Origin: Pseudorasbora parva
Lineage: Eukaryota; Chordata; Actinopteri; Cypriniformes; Gobionidae
NCBI RefSeq assembly: GCF_024679245.1
Contig: NC_090172.1
Span: forward strand, 7,735,233 to 7,799,232
DNA length: 64,000 bases
Reading direction: 5' to 3'
Part shown: positions 23,377 through 34,100 of the stretch, one piece after another
How the letters are laid out: each line of letters opens with the position of its first letter
How positions within the stretch are numbered: the first letter of the stretch is position 1
Program-made: the position numbers and the translations under genes
The notes under the pieces: model-generated
What the model was told of the DNA's origin: nothing
The model's input: only the letters and a program-made list of their open reading frames with translations
Databases searched by the model: none

Positions 23377-26300
23377 ATCGGGGACTCCTGGTGGGCGCAT
23401 CTCCTTGTGTTAATACCCCTGGTTCTCGCATGCTGTTACCCGTCTCCATCCAGCATGAAGGCTTCTCCAGCTCCTGCCAGGCCCTCGTGGACTCTGGGGC
23501 TGAGGGCAATTTTCTGGACAGCACGGTTGCTAAGCAGTGGGGCATTCCAGCTATCCCCCTCTCCTTGCCCATTCCGGTGTGGTCGTTGGCGGGCCAGCTT
23601 ATCTCCACCATTACCCACATCACTCCTCGTGTAAGTCTTATTGTCTCAGGCAATCACCGTGAGGGTATTGAGCTGTACCTACTGAATTCACCGGGTGCTC
23701 CTATCGTTCTGGGGCATCCGTGGCTGGTGCAGCACAACCCTCACGTGGATTGGTCTGGGAATTCTGTGTTAGCCTGGAGTCAGTTTTGTCTAGCGTCTTG
23801 TCTGGGTCCTGCTTCTTGTCCTGGTTCTGTGTGTCCTGTTTCTCAGGTGGAGGCAGCAGATCTGACCGGAGTCCCGGCGGAGTACCGTGATCTTCATCGG
23901 GTCTTCAGCAGGTCCCGAGCCATGTCCCTACCGCCCCACCGGCCGTATGATTGTGCTATTGATCTCCTCCCAGGCACTTCTCCGCCCAAGGGTCGGTTAT
24001 ATTCCCTTTCTGGTCCTGAACGAGAGGCCATGGACAGGTATATTCAAGAATCTCTTAGTGCCGGCCTCATCCGCCCCTCTTCCTCGCCCGCCGGGGCAGG
24101 GTTCTTCTTCGTTGAGAAGAAAGATGGTTCTTTGCGGCCCTGCATTGACTACCGAGGGTTAAACGACATTACTGTCAAGAACAGGTACCCCCTACCGCTA
24201 ATGTCGTCTGCTTTTGAGTTATTGCAGGGAGCTCGGGTCTTCACCAAGTTAGACCTCCGCAACGCATACCATCTGGTACGGATTCGTGAGGGGGATGAGT
24301 GGAAGACAGCGTTTAATACCCCTACGGGACACTTTGAATATTTAGTCCTACCTTTTGGTCTGACTAATGCTTCAGCTGTCTTCCAGGCCTTGGTCAATGA
24401 TGTGCTGAGGGACATGGTAAATAAGTTTGTCTTTGTGTATCTGGATGACATCCTCATCTTTTCCCCTTCTCTACAGGTACACACTCAGCACGTTCGCAAG
24501 GTCCTTCAACGGCTGTTAGAGAACCAGCTCTTTGTAAAGGCGGAGAAGTGCGAGTTCCACTCCGAGTCAGTTACATTCCTGGGGTATGTCATCTCAGCGG
24601 ATGGGATCAGGGCTGATCCCGCCAAGGTAAGGGCCGTAGCCGAGTGGCCAGTCCCCAACACCCGCAAGGCGCTGCAGCGGTTCCTGGGGTTCGCCAATTT
24701 TTATAGGCGCTTCATCAGGAACTTCAGTCAGGTAGCTGCACCCTTAACGGCTCTCACCTCCACCAAGGTACCGTTCAGATGGAATAGTCAGGCTCAGGAG
24801 TCCTTTGATGTCCTTAAGTCCCGTTTCATCTCTGCTCCTGTTCTCTCTATTCCAGATCCTGATCGACAATTCATTGTCGAGGTGGATGCCTCCGATGTTG
24901 GGGTAGGCGCGGTCCTGTCTCAGCGGTGCCCTAAGGATGGGAAGGTGCATCCCTGTGCCTTCTTCTCCCATCGGCTGAGCCCGGCTGAATGTAACTATGA
25001 CATTGGAAACAGGGAACTGTTGGCAGTCAGGTTGGCCTTGGGTGAGTGGCGTCACTGGCTGGAGGGGTCGGCGCAGCCCTTCCTGGTCTGGACGGACCAC
25101 AAGAACCTTGAGTACGTCCGTTCGGCCAGGAGGGTGAGTTCACGACAGGCTCGATGGGCACTCTTCTTTGGCCGTTTCAACTTTACCCTCTCGTACCGGC
25201 CGGGCTCCAAGAATGTCAAGCCTGATGCCCTCTCTCGTCTGTTCGAGGTTCCTGGGGAGGGGGCGCCGGCCGAGGCCATCCTTTCTAAGGGGGTGGTGGT
25301 CGGGTCTCTCTGCTGGGACATCGAGAGGCGAGTGGGGGAGGCCGGTAGAGGGGTAGAAGTGCCGGAGGAGTGTCCGGAGGGTCGGCTTTTTGTGCCGGTT
25401 GCGTTGCGCCCTGAAGTCCTCCGGTGGGGCCACGAATCCAGGTTAGTCTGTCATCCAGGAATTCGGAGATCACTGGCTGCCATCCGCCAGCGGTTTTGGT
25501 GGCCATCCATGGCCCCGGATGTCAGGCAGTTTGTGTTGGCTTGCTCGACTTGTGCTCAGAACAAGAATTCTAACCGCCCGTCCGTTGGTCTGCTCCAACC
25601 CTTGCCCATTCCCTCTCGTCCCTGGTCACACCTGGCCCTTGACTTCGTCACTGGGCTGCCACCCTCGAGAGGCAACACCGTCATCTTGACGGTAGTGGAT
25701 CGTTTTTCCAAAGCGGCCCACTTCATCCCCATGCCCAAGCTCCCCTCTGCCAAGGAAACTGCTCAGACTGTGATAGACCACGTGTTCCGGATTCATGGCC
25801 TTCCGGTTGATGTGGTTTCTGATAGGGGGCCACAGTTTGTTTCTCGGTTTTGGAAGGAATTCTGTCGACAGATCGGGGCCTCTACGAGTCTGTCCTCAGG
25901 CTTTCACCCCCAGACCAACGGGCAGTGCGAGCGAGCTAATCAGGATCTCGAGAGAGCTCTCCGCTGCCTGACCTCACAGAATCCTAGTTCCTGGAGCCAA
26001 CAGTTGTCGTGGGTGGAATATGCCCACAACTCCCTGCCTGTAGCGTCGACAGGTATGTCCCCATTTCTGTGTTCTATTGGTTACCAACCTCCTTTGTTTC
26101 CCTCACAGGAACCCGATGCTGCGGTCCCGTCCGCCTTGGCCTTCATCCAGCGTTGCCGCCGCACATGGAAGAGGGCTGAGGGGGTCCTGGCCCGGACTTC
26201 CAGACGGACCAAGGCAGCAGCCGATCGTCATCGGATTCCCTCACCTCGTTATGTGTGTGGTCAAAGAGTATGGCTATCTACCAAGGACCTGCCTCTCAGG

Positions 26301-26891
26301 GTTGCCTCTCGTAAATTGGCTCCCAGGTTCATTGGGCCATACCGCATCACCAAGGTTCTGAATCCGGTGGCGATTAGGCTCAAGCTTCCTCCTTCTCTTG
26401 GTCGGGTTCACCCTGTTTTCCATGTATCCAGGGTCAAGCCTGTGTTGAGGTCCCATCTTAATCCTGTTATTTCTTCCCCTGCTCCCCCTCCCCCTCGCTT
26501 AGTGGATGGCGCTCCTGTTTACACTGTCAGGAGACTGTTGGATGTCAGACGCCGGGGCAGGGGCTTCCAGTATCTTGTGGACTGGGAGGGCTACGGTCCG
26601 GAGGAGAGGAGCTGGGTTCCGGCTCGGGACATCTTGGACCAGACGTTGGTCAGGGACTTCCGTCGGCGACGAGGTGAGCCCCTCCCTGGGGCGCTCCTGG
26701 GGGGGGGGGGGGGGGGGGTACTGTCATGTCTGCGACCTGATCCGTCTCATGTTGTCATGTCTCGTTGTTTTGTGTTGACAGTTCACCATGTGCGCTGCCG
26801 TCAGTGTGGTGTTTTCCCCACCCCCTTGTTATTCCATCAGCACTATCACGCACCGCTCTCACCTGTGATCAATCTGACTTCCCCTATTTAA
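23307..26891 (+). CDS. Pol polyprotein: protease, RT, RNase H, integrase with chromodomain
   Basis: Residues are counted from the ORF start at 23307, although translation probably enters by frameshift near 23352. The aspartic protease motif DSG is at 62-64. RT has Asp316 in KLDLRNAYH and YLDD at 378-381. RNase H has Asp527 (VDASD), Glu570 and Asp597. The integrase zinc site is His709, His716, Cys746, Cys749, and the DD35E core is Asp779, Asp839, Glu875. A GPY-type segment (RFIGPYRI) lies near 1007-1014. A C-terminal chromodomain spans about 1072-1120 ([14 protein letters not shown]); such domains direct integration to modified chromatin. No stop or frameshift is visible. The frame runs through the polypurine tract about 57 codons into the LTR, probably because the G-run length changed the frame at the C-terminus. 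Confidence 0.93.
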   Translation: MPLLWEAWAFCSKVPFKSQSPPVNRGLLVGASPCVNTPGSRMLLPVSIQHEGFSSSCQALVDSGAEGNFLDSTVAKQWGIPAIPLSLPIPVWSLAGQLISTITHITPRVSLIVSGNHREGIELYLLNSPGAPIVLGHPWLVQHNPHVDWSGNSVLAWSQFCLASCLGPASCPGSVCPVSQVEAADLTGVPAEYRDLHRVFSRSRAMSLPPHRPYDCAIDLLPGTSPPKGRLYSLSGPEREAMDRYIQESLSAGLIRPSSSPAGAGFFFVEKKDGSLRPCIDYRGLNDITVKNRYPLPLMSSAFELLQGARVFTKLDLRNAYHLVRIREGDEWKTAFNTPTGHFEYLVLPFGLTNASAVFQALVNDVLRDMVNKFVFVYLDDILIFSPSLQVHTQHVRKVLQRLLENQLFVKAEKCEFHSESVTFLGYVISADGIRADPAKVRAVAEWPVPNTRKALQRFLGFANFYRRFIRNFSQVAAPLTALTSTKVPFRWNSQAQESFDVLKSRFISAPVLSIPDPDRQFIVEVDASDVGVGAVLSQRCPKDGKVHPCAFFSHRLSPAECNYDIGNRELLAVRLALGEWRHWLEGSAQPFLVWTDHKNLEYVRSARRVSSRQARWALFFGRFNFTLSYRPGSKNVKPDALSRLFEVPGEGAPAEAILSKGVVVGSLCWDIERRVGEAGRGVEVPEECPEGRLFVPVALRPEVLRWGHESRLVCHPGIRRSLAAIRQRFWWPSMAPDVRQFVLACSTCAQNKNSNRPSVGLLQPLPIPSRPWSHLALDFVTGLPPSRGNTVILTVVDRFSKAAHFIPMPKLPSAKETAQTVIDHVFRIHGLPVDVVSDRGPQFVSRFWKEFCRQIGASTSLSSGFHPQTNGQCERANQDLERALRCLTSQNPSSWSQQLSWVEYAHNSLPVASTGMSPFLCSIGYQPPLFPSQEPDAAVPSALAFIQRCRRTWKRAEGVLARTSRRTKAAADRHRIPSPRYVCGQRVWLSTKDLPLRVASRKLAPRFIGPYRITKVLNPVAIRLKLPPSLGRVHPVFHVSRVKPVLRSHLNPVISSPAPPPPRLVDGAPVYTVRRLLDVRRRGRGFQYLVDWEGYGPEERSWVPARDILDQTLVRDFRRRRGEPLPGALLGGGGGGVLSCLRPDPSHVVMSRCFVLTVHHVRCRQCGVFPTPLLFHQHYHAPLSPVINLTSPI
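23352..23396 (+). promoter_or_regulatory. Programmed -1 ribosomal frameshift signal between gag and pol
   Basis: The heptamer T TTA AAA (23352-23358) is set correctly in the gag frame. A 6-nt spacer (23359-23364) follows. The stem GCCCACCAG (23365-23373) pairs perfectly with CTGGTGGGC (23388-23396), and the 14-nt loop begins with the gag TGA (23374-23376). Shifting back by one base enters the pol frame. GGGG in the loop (23380-23383) could pair with CCCC at 23416-23419 to form a pseudoknot; this is only a possibility. Confidence 0.82.
26699..26718 (+). promoter_or_regulatory. Polypurine tract (20 G)
   Basis: A run of 20 G, 3 nt before the 3' LTR, is the expected site for plus-strand DNA priming. 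It is still inside the pol reading frame, so its length sets the frame of the last residues. Homopolymers this long are prone to length change and to assembly error. Confidence 0.85.
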
Positions 26892-27376
26892 TCCTCTCGT
26901 GTTTGCTGTCTTGTGCCAGATTGTCTGTGTTTGTTTACCTTGCGATTCGGCCAGCCTTTCTCCTGTCCTGTCTTGGAATTTCTCGTGTTGTGTCCCGTTT
27001 TGAGGCTCCAGTGCCTGTTTGAGTTGCTTTTAGTTTTCTCTCTCCTCTCCTGCCGCCCCAGACTGCTCGTGCGCTGTTCCTGCCCGTTTGTCTGCCGCCC
27101 TCGGCTCTGGGCCGCCTCGCGTCAGGCCCGCGCTCCTCGCCCACCAGCTGTCTCTCTCGCTGCCGGACGCTTCGCCCCGCCCTCCCGGGCGCTCCGATCT
27201 ACGCCGCGGGTTGCTTCTTTGGCCTTCCTGAAGACCGCACGGGACCGAGCTGCCAGCGCCCCCTGCTGTTCTCCTTGATAATTTTTGTTCTACTGATCTG
27301 CCCAGTTGTGTGCAAGTACTGTTGTTAATAAATTAAGTTTTGTGTCTGCAACTGAATCTCGTCCTGATTCGTGACA
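26722..27376 (+). repeat. 3' LTR (655 bp)
   Basis: Nearly identical to 21749-22403. It carries the polyadenylation signal AATAAA at 27327-27332 and ends GTGACA before the GACTT duplication. The pol reading frame runs into its first 170 bp. Confidence 0.95.
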
Positions 27377-27634
27377 GACTTGGCCTCCAAATTCCCCAGA
27401 TCTCAATCCAATCAAGCATCTGTGGGATGCGCTGAACAAACAAGTCCGATCCACGGAGGCCCCAATTTGCAACTTACAAGACTTTAAGGATCTGCTGCTA
27501 ACATCTTGGTGCCAGATACCACAGCACACCTTTAGGGGTCTAGTGGAGTCCACCCCTCAAAAGGTCAGGGCTGTTTTGGCAGCAAACAGGGGACCAACAC
27601 AATATTAGGTCATAATTTTATGCCTGGTTGTGTA

Positions 27635-28561
27635 TATTTAAACCAGGAAATCAATACAATTTAAAACAGATAATCAATATTTCAAGCAAAATCATGTGAG
27701 GTCATACATTGTGTGATTAGCAGAAAATTAGGAATGATTCTGATGCGTCTCACTATGAAACACAAGAATAGGCTTTGGCGTGGATAAAAAATCCTTTCAT
27801 GTCCTGCATTAGTGTGTGTAATGTAATGAAACCCCATTAATATTTCACCCTCACAGTGGAAAACCACTTCTCAACTCCTCACTTTAGCTGTCTTACACTC
27901 AGGTTGCTTTTCCTCATATCTTGCCAGGTTATATGAGTCAGTTCTAATCGAATCTCTTCTCTGAATACATTCTCTGAGCACACTGACCAAATGCATGGTT
28001 TAATGTGAGAGCTAAAACTGAAATGTGTTATTTAATGGTAACCGGAGTTTGCAGAATACGGCTTGCGAAATGTCCAATGACACGGAAAATGCTGTTGGCT
28101 ACAGCTGTTTGGATGCCTTATATTTACCAGAGCCGTGAACATGCATGACTACCTTTCATGGAAGCTCACTGTAGGTGAATGAGTTGAAGCAGGGTTGTGC
28201 TCAAATAGCACTTCAAAAGTATTTTCTTCCACATCCCATCTTCAGAATAATGGGTTCTGCAAAAGATACAAAAAAAAAAGTTCAAGGGCTGAAAGGTATG
28301 AGCAAATATTCGTTTGCTGCTCTGTGTTCAGGTGTATAGAGTAGTGTCTGGATATCATCCCCACTGAAAAGCTTCTACGACTGCTCAGGCATGAACCATG
28401 ACAGTGACTAATAACCGAAGACCATAGAAACATCTGACTCATTCCCACTGGTGGCTTTTCGCTTGCAGTCTTTCCTAATAAGCTTTTTCTTTTCATGCTT
28501 ACTTTTAACTTCTTCCTCCAACAATCTGACTCCACAGTAAAAACAATTGCTCACCATGTAT
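27635..28561. other. No gene seen
   Basis: AT-rich spacer. Short frames (for example 28242-28535 minus) have no recognised motif. Confidence 0.4.
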
Positions 28562-28845
28562 TTAAAGCAGCACTAGGTAACTTTTCAACCTTCATAATAT
28601 ATTTTTTAAGACTCTTGTGATGATAAATCGACTTACAATAGGTTGAATGACACGTCTGCCATAGCCTGATGGGGTCTGTATTGTTTTTAATCGTACTTTT
28701 AAACTTCGGGTTTCGGGTAGTAACCCGAGAACAAAAAGAACTACAAAATTCGACTGCTTTACGGCATATACGTCACTTCCACCAACACCCACACTTCCTT
28801 AAATTCGGACGTGCGAGCCCAACTTTGTTCGTCGGATAATATAGT

Positions 28846-28962
28846 CATGTCCGAAGCAGCAGAGACAAATAAGAAAGAAAGGGTTTTGTTGGAGGAAAGC
28901 AATAAGAGGAAACGAAAAAGTGATGGGATTAAAGACAGGACGAGGATCAACATGTGACCAGC
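28846..28962 (+). pseudogene. Decayed short coding segment of the TTAA element
   Basis: The ATG at 28846 opens 38 codons, MSEAAETNKKERVLLEE then a Lys/Arg-rich run with KRKRKSDG and DRTRIN, to TGA. Beyond the stop the same frame continues with a ...FARRRELKE... segment. From memory, fish transposon-associated proteins often begin with a basic stretch followed by an RxNxxxAFxRWRELKE-type block; this looks like a broken relative. I cannot name the family. Confidence 0.4.
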
Positions 28963-29803
28963 GTTTGCTCGCCGGCGTGAGCTGAAGGAGGCGTGCCCGA
29001 CCGATGCTGTCCTGCTTGTTATGGTGATTACCTACCACTCAAACATTGAACTGAAGTATCATATAGATTCTGTAAAACGCTAACCAATAGACTACTATAA
29101 TGACGCTGGCTTGTAAACGTGAGCATCGTGATTATTTGGCGTTTGAAAAAAATAAAACCCATGAAATTATATTCATATGACATGCTGAAACATGCCACTG
29201 ACTGTAACGTTACCTGGGATGAAGACATTTCACACGCGACGCCAGAAGAACTCTGAACTCCTCCTGCAGTGTTCAGGGGAACTGTTAGTGCTGCACGACC
29301 CGTGGCGCCGCTTTTATGAAGTTATTTGGCCCGCACCGCACCACTGTATATATTTTTACAACCCGCCGCGCACCCGCGACCATTAAATAGTAGGGGTGTC
29401 AACAATAATCGATTCGGCGATGCATCGCGATGCGGGGCATGAACGATTCAGCATCGATGCGGCAAAGGGCCATAATCGATTATGTCACTGTTTATTTTCT
29501 GGCAGACGATAAAGTTGTGAAGTTTCAAATACTTCCGGTTCCGGGAGAATAACAACAACAACAAGGAAGATGGCTGAGGGAGATGACCGCGATAGACGGG
29601 TTATTAAAAACGCGCTAACAACCCGAGGTGTGTAGGATTGTACGTATATTTTTTTTTTGCACAATAATCAATGAATCTATAATGACGAAAAACGCCGCAA
29701 TTCACCTTTATTCCACAAGGTGGCAATGTCTGATAAGCAATGATGAAGTGACGTTTCACTCATAGTTACCTCTGACAGAAAACGAAACAATAATCTGCAA
29801 AAC

Positions 29804-30082
29804 TTGAAATGGCTCAGTGATTTACCGCAGAAAGCAAGTACTAAACACAATCATATGTTAGTGTCACTGTCTCTTGATGATGGATGTGGTCAAGAAGCTG
29901 TCAGTGATCAAAATATTGATTTTGAAGACATTGAAAATGAGTTTGGAGAATATGCTGGAGATCGCGAATATGAGGCAGATGCTGAATACACTGGTAAACG
30001 AGCTCTGACGAGATCATATGATGATGGTATTAAACATCTGCTCAAACTGAATCCTTCCAAGCTCCAAAAGGTAACGAAATAG
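29804..30082 (+). other. Open, acidic reading frame inside the hAT-like element
   Basis: An open frame without an obvious ATG at its beginning contains an acidic segment (IDFEDIENEFGEYAGDREYE) and then KHLLKLNPSKLQK. It is bounded upstream by a possible acceptor (ACCTCTGACAG near 29768-29778) and ends at a possible donor (CAAAAG then GTAACG near 30070). Another ATG with good context lies at about 29570. It may be an exon of a transposon gene. I do not recognise a domain. Confidence 0.3.
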
Positions 30083-30411
30083 GTTTTATTTTATTCTTCT
30101 GTAGCTGTTACTCTAAAATCAGGAGTTTTATATATTATCACGACAGGTAGAGGTCTATCCATGTTAAATATAGATCTGGGTCGCTAACGACCTGAATATG
30201 TAAGAATGTTTGGCGAAACAGTCATGCATTTAAGGGCTAATTGCATTTTATTTAATTACATTTTATTTTATTTAATAACTTTTATGTCAAAGATACAGGA
30301 GACACATAGCAGCCAATACAATCTGTTGTTTAATATCTGCTTGTATTGCCTCATGACTGATGAAAAATTTGCTTTGTGTGCAGTAGAATTTTGATGCATC
30401 ACAATGCATCG

Positions 30412-30468
30412 TAGAATCGAATCGAATCGAATCGTTACCTGGTGAATCGTAATCGAATCGAATCGTGA
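30412..30468 (+). repeat. GAATC pentamer array at the hAT element end
   Basis: Tandem GAATC units (GAATCGAATCGAATC twice, separated by a short spacer) close to the right terminus. They resemble subterminal transposase-binding repeats of hAT elements. Confidence 0.7.
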
Positions 30469-30693
30469 AGGAAGTGCCAATGCACACCCCTATTAAATAG
30501 GCATACGGGGTCTGCGGGTTATGAGACGACCCACGCATTTCTAGTTCAGGGCTATCAGGACTGTCATGTCAACAAATGCACGCGCGATGGCATCCCCTGT
30601 TGTAGGATGACAGATCTTACAGTAGTTGAGGACATTATTTTTTCCAAACTGTAGGGGGACCCAGCGAGCAAAAGTCGCCAAGTGCTGCTTTAA

Positions 30694-32186
30694 AATACAA
30701 CGTGAGAGATTACAAAGATTCAATTTGTAAATAATAAACACATTTTAACAGCATTTTTAATCAAGGTTATTAATGTCAATCCATAAATATAAACTGCTAC
30801 TGTTCATCGTTAACAGCACAATATGCAATTTTCATTCCTTTAGTATGAAGCTGGGTGGGGCTGAAAGCTGTTGGAAAAATTGCTAATGACAAACAAGTAG
30901 GGTTGGGTACGGTTCACATTTGACCTGAAATTCAGTACCGGTATACAGTAGCTTTTTTTTTGGTACTTTAGGGATACATCAATAACTGTGAAGAAACTGT
31001 AAGTCATTTATAGAAGTGTAATTGACATTATGTCAGAGCTGCCATTGTCTGTGATGCTTGTTCACTGTAATATTCTAGGTACTTAATTAATTGAAGTAAT
31101 CAAAACAACCATATTATTATTTTTTCTTTTAATTAAATTTCTATAAAAATTTTTTTTTTAAAAATCCCACAAATTCTGTGTTGTGTAATTGTGCTGGCAA
31201 TCAAACGAAGACATAAAACATCATCATTATGCATCAGTGAATCAAACGAACAGCTTCACGTCGTTTCTGTTAGTAGCATGAAACAAATATATTATTTAAA
31301 TGATTAAACTACAGAGAGCGATCAAAGAACTCTTTATAATGTCTGAAGCTGTCACTCACACCGCGCGAGTGTATCTGCACACTTGTCCAAACTGCCGTTA
31401 TAATGAATGATGCTGTTATGCTCAACAGAAGCTCTTACTGTATTCATATTGATATCATGTTTGCTGTTTCTTGTGGTCGGTCAAAGCATTTTGTGAGAGA
31501 AATAGCATTGTAATGACGAGATCACTGCATTGATGCGATCACAGACTGCCTGTGTACTCAATGCTCAAAGGAGGAAGAAGGCGTGACTGGGACTCGTGCA
31601 TAGATACAAACAAAATAAACTTGCGCTCACAACGCTCTCAACAACTCAGTAGAATATAACTTTCTCAGCAATCTTTATCATCTCTGGTGTACGAGAGCTC
31701 AGACTGGCAGCGCTTGCATGCAGACCCCCACCACATACAGTAAACTAATACTCATTTCAAATGCAAAGATGTCAGCCAATCACAACAGTGGGCGTTTTCA
31801 CTGAAGTCTCACAACAGACACGCCCCTTGAAACAGAGCATTCAAGCCAGAGGGCTAATGTCAGGACAGAAAAATGTATTTTATTTCTAAATTGACATTTT
31901 ATGATGTAAAAATAGTAACAATATAAGTACACCTCAGGAAACATTATAAAATAATTTAAAAAATCCACACCATGGGACCTTTATTGTGAATCAGTATTCG
32001 GTCACCCTGTACGGTTAATTCGTCCACCCACCCATCCATCCATCAATCCACCCACCCATATATATATTTCTTGCAACAAAACAATGTTGACTCGTGAGGT
32101 ACAACTGAGGATTCAACTGAGCGCTATTACCACTGATCTATATAAATGACCATATACATTTCCTCAATATAGATCATTGGCTATTA
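30694..32186. other. Repeat fragments, no gene
   Basis: GTAGGGTTGGGTACGGTTC at about 30899-30917 looks like the start of a hAT-like element whose other end I cannot find. About 31490-31960 is a diverged copy of the repeat at 6350-6640. Short CCACCCATCCAT-type sequence occurs at 32025-32060. No coding content. Confidence 0.4.
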
Positions 32187-32190
32187 TTAA

Positions 32191-33320
32191 AGGGGGGGTG
32201 AAACACTCAGTTTCAGTCAATCTCATGTCAATCTTGAGTACCTATAGAGTAGTATTGCATCCTTCATATCTCCGAAAAGTCCTTCGTTTTATTATATTTG
32301 TAAAAGAAATATGAGCTGTACCGAGTCTTTCCGGAAAAAAACCGAGCGCCTGGAGGCATATCGTGTGGGCGGAGCTAAAGAATGACGAATGCGCAAAGCG
32401 GTGACGTCCTCAAGCGTGGAGAAACCCATCGCCATCTCAGCTAATAGATATGATCCAGAATCATTCGGAGGCTGAAATAGAAACAGCAACAGCAGGACGT
32501 CCGTCTCTGTGGTAAGTACTGTATTTAGAGGCCTGTCAACAAGACATGATTCGGTTTATGGACTATTGTATGCGACCAAACCTTAGTAGCAAGCAAAACG
32601 GTTTTGCACGTCAGAGTAGTGTAACGTTATAAGTTACATAGAACAGCAATGAAGTCCGTTAGTGCTTTTAAATGACGAAGCATGCGATCGTGTCGTTTAC
32701 TAATGTTTACATACGCGACAATAAGCAACAGCACAAACATTTGAAGCAGTTTTACTCACCGGCTGCTTCCAAAGCAGGACCAAACCTTTATCGCTGGGAC
32801 GGCTCCGTCAAAAACACACTTCTTGGATTGTGGAGATCCACTTTGCGATGCGACTGAAGCATTTCTGCGTTCAAATTGGTTCAAATGCAGCGCTACCTTC
32901 CCGGAATGCTGTGCTGAAGCGTTGAAGTCGCCTTAATGTCAAAGTGGAGGAATGAAGTGGAGCGCGGCGCGGACTATAACCGACATTAGTGTTCACGGAC
33001 GTCTGGATCTGCAGCTGAGAGCAGTTTACTGTTTACAGCGTGCATTTCCTCTCTCGCGCTAGTGACGCGCGCGCACCCTACCGGGAGAAGAGCCCGTACG
33101 GCCCATACAAGGACCTTCCGCTCTATTAACGTCAAGTCGAGCCATACTCGAAAAAAACTCTCCGAAACTTGTGAGAAACCGGAAGGAGTATTTTTGACAC
33201 AGAAATACTCTATCAAACGTCCAACATTAGTTTTTGAAACTTTGTCTATGTTTAGGATGGGAATCCAAGTCTTTAACAGTGTAAAAAGCTCAGTGCATGA
33301 AACAGCATTTCACCCCCCCT
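32191..33320 (+). mobile_element. TTAA-flanked element, family P, copy 1
   Basis: The left end AGGGGGGGTGAAACACTCAG and the complement of the right end AGGGGGGGGTGAAATGCTG are inverted. TTAA flanks at 32187-32190 and 33321-33324. A second, closely similar copy in the same orientation lies at 59880-61018. A short exon-like segment at about 32451-32512 (GATCCAGAATCATTCGGAGG to a GTAAGTACTG donor) is out of frame here. Confidence 0.85.
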
Positions 33321-33324
33321 TTAA

Positions 33325-34100
33325 ATAATTTGTTAATCAGCATTTCGTGTTAGTTAATAGCAGATACTAGAGTGTTAATAATGCATTACTTAGTTGTTCC
33401 TGTGTAGTTATACATTAATAATGGAACAGTTTTCTAATGTGATAATTGTTTTTGTTTGTTTTTTTATTGGAAAAATGCAAAACAGAACCATTTTCACTGA
33501 TTGCTTTAGATTTTTGAACCTCACTTGCATGTCCACATTTTCCACAATATTCAGTAGCAACAGACAGCAGATAACGGGGGCTACTTTGTAAAAGAAGCCT
33601 AATTCATGAGATCTCTTGAACCCACAGAGGATTACTGGGGCTTGTTGGCTGTGCTCTGTGGTGCTCGCTGCTCTGGCTGACATTTATGCCACCGTTGCTT
33701 TAGCTCAGGATTACAGATAATAGATGAAGCAGACTACGTGGATGCAATTACTGATGCGTAATTCCCCATCACATAATCTCTGTTCATGATATGAAAGAAT
33801 TGGGCCCTATCCATGTGACCCAGCACATGACCTCATCGCAGGAGACATCAGCAGACACATGCAGTGGTGTGTTATATGAGGACAGAGAACAGCAGAGTCA
33901 TCCCTCCAAAACATACCCTGTTTGAACAAGAACAGCTCTTTCATAACCCCAGCAAACCCCATGAGACTGACTCAAATAAAAAGTAAACATTTTAATCTAA
34001 AGAACTGAATTTCAACAGTATAGTTATTATATGTGTAGAGAAATAAGATCAGCAGACTGCTAGTCATTTCAATTTGTGGAGTGTGTTAAAAACAATTAAG
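33325..34100. other. No gene seen
   Basis: No repeat ends or domains recognised. Confidence 0.35.

Larger units (their letters stand above)
21749..27376 (+). mobile_element. Full-length Ty3/Gypsy chromovirus retrotransposon (Tf1/sushi type)
   Basis: Two 655-bp LTRs begin TG and end CA and are flanked by GACTT duplications (21744-21748 and 27377-27381). Order: LTR, self-priming primer site, gag, pol with protease, RT, RNase H, integrase and chromodomain, G-rich polypurine tract, LTR. There is no envelope gene. The four LTR differences I found (about 0.6%) indicate a recent insertion. The element is clearly more GC-rich than the surrounding DNA. It has one in-frame stop in gag and an otherwise open pol. 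Confidence 0.95.
20961..27607 (+). pseudogene. Tc1 transposase pseudogene, interrupted by a retrotransposon
   Basis: Begins [20 protein letters not shown] with the helix-turn-helix region ([13 protein letters not shown]) at 20961-21146, followed by frameshifts and a stop near 21200. The first catalytic motif (tgg tct gat gaa tag, near 21385-21401) has a TAG directly after Asp-Glu. The block GGGSVMLWAMFCWETLGPA and the second Asp in FQQDNAPCNKA are readable up to the LTR at 21749. After the 3' LTR the frame resumes with WPPNSPDLNPIKHLWDALN, where the usual catalytic Glu of NPIE is Lys, and ends near 27607. It is inactive by several independent lesions besides the insertion. Confidence 0.88.
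20795..27634 (+). mobile_element. Tc1-family transposon, split by the Gypsy retrotransposon
   Basis: The inverted ends TACATCGATCAGGCATAGCA (left) and the complement of ATGCCTGGTTGTGTA (right) lie beside TA dinucleotides. Without the 5.6-kb retrotransposon and its duplicated GACTT, the element is about 1.2 kb with a plus-strand transposase in two pieces. The Tc1 must have been in place before the retrotransposon inserted. Confidence 0.85.
29391..30492. mobile_element. hAT-like element with 8-bp TTAAATAG target duplication
   Basis: Starts TAGGGGTGTC and ends GCACACCCCTA, with exact 8-bp duplications TTAAATAG at 29383-29390 and 30493-30500. An 8-bp duplication with TAG-type ends is typical of hAT elements. 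The interior has ATCGAT-rich sequence near the left end, an array of GAATC units near the right end, and an open stretch at 29804-30082. No recognisable hAT transposase. Confidence 0.88.
28566..30689. mobile_element. TTAA-flanked element, carrying a nested hAT-like element
   Basis: The left end AGCAGCACTAGGTAACTTTT and the reverse complement of the right end AGCAGCACTTGGCGACTTTT are inverted repeats. TTAA occurs outside both (28562-28565 and 30690-30693). The inserted hAT-like unit is 29391-30492; without it the element is about 1 kb. It has a decayed short coding segment at 28846-28962. Confidence 0.8.

Noticed and set aside
22891..25753. Many minus-strand and alternate-frame ORFs over gag and pol
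   Set aside because: Shadows of the retrotransposon coding frames, open because the region is GC-rich.
21792..27278. Frames repeated in both LTRs (for example 121 residues at 21940 and 26913)
   Set aside because: GC-rich R region read in a non-coding frame; no motif, and the predicted leader contains no ATG, so the apparent starts are not ATG.
21749..27376. Possible endogenous retrovirus
   Set aside because: No envelope frame; the C-terminal chromodomain and Gag type point to a Ty3/Gypsy chromovirus retrotransposon.
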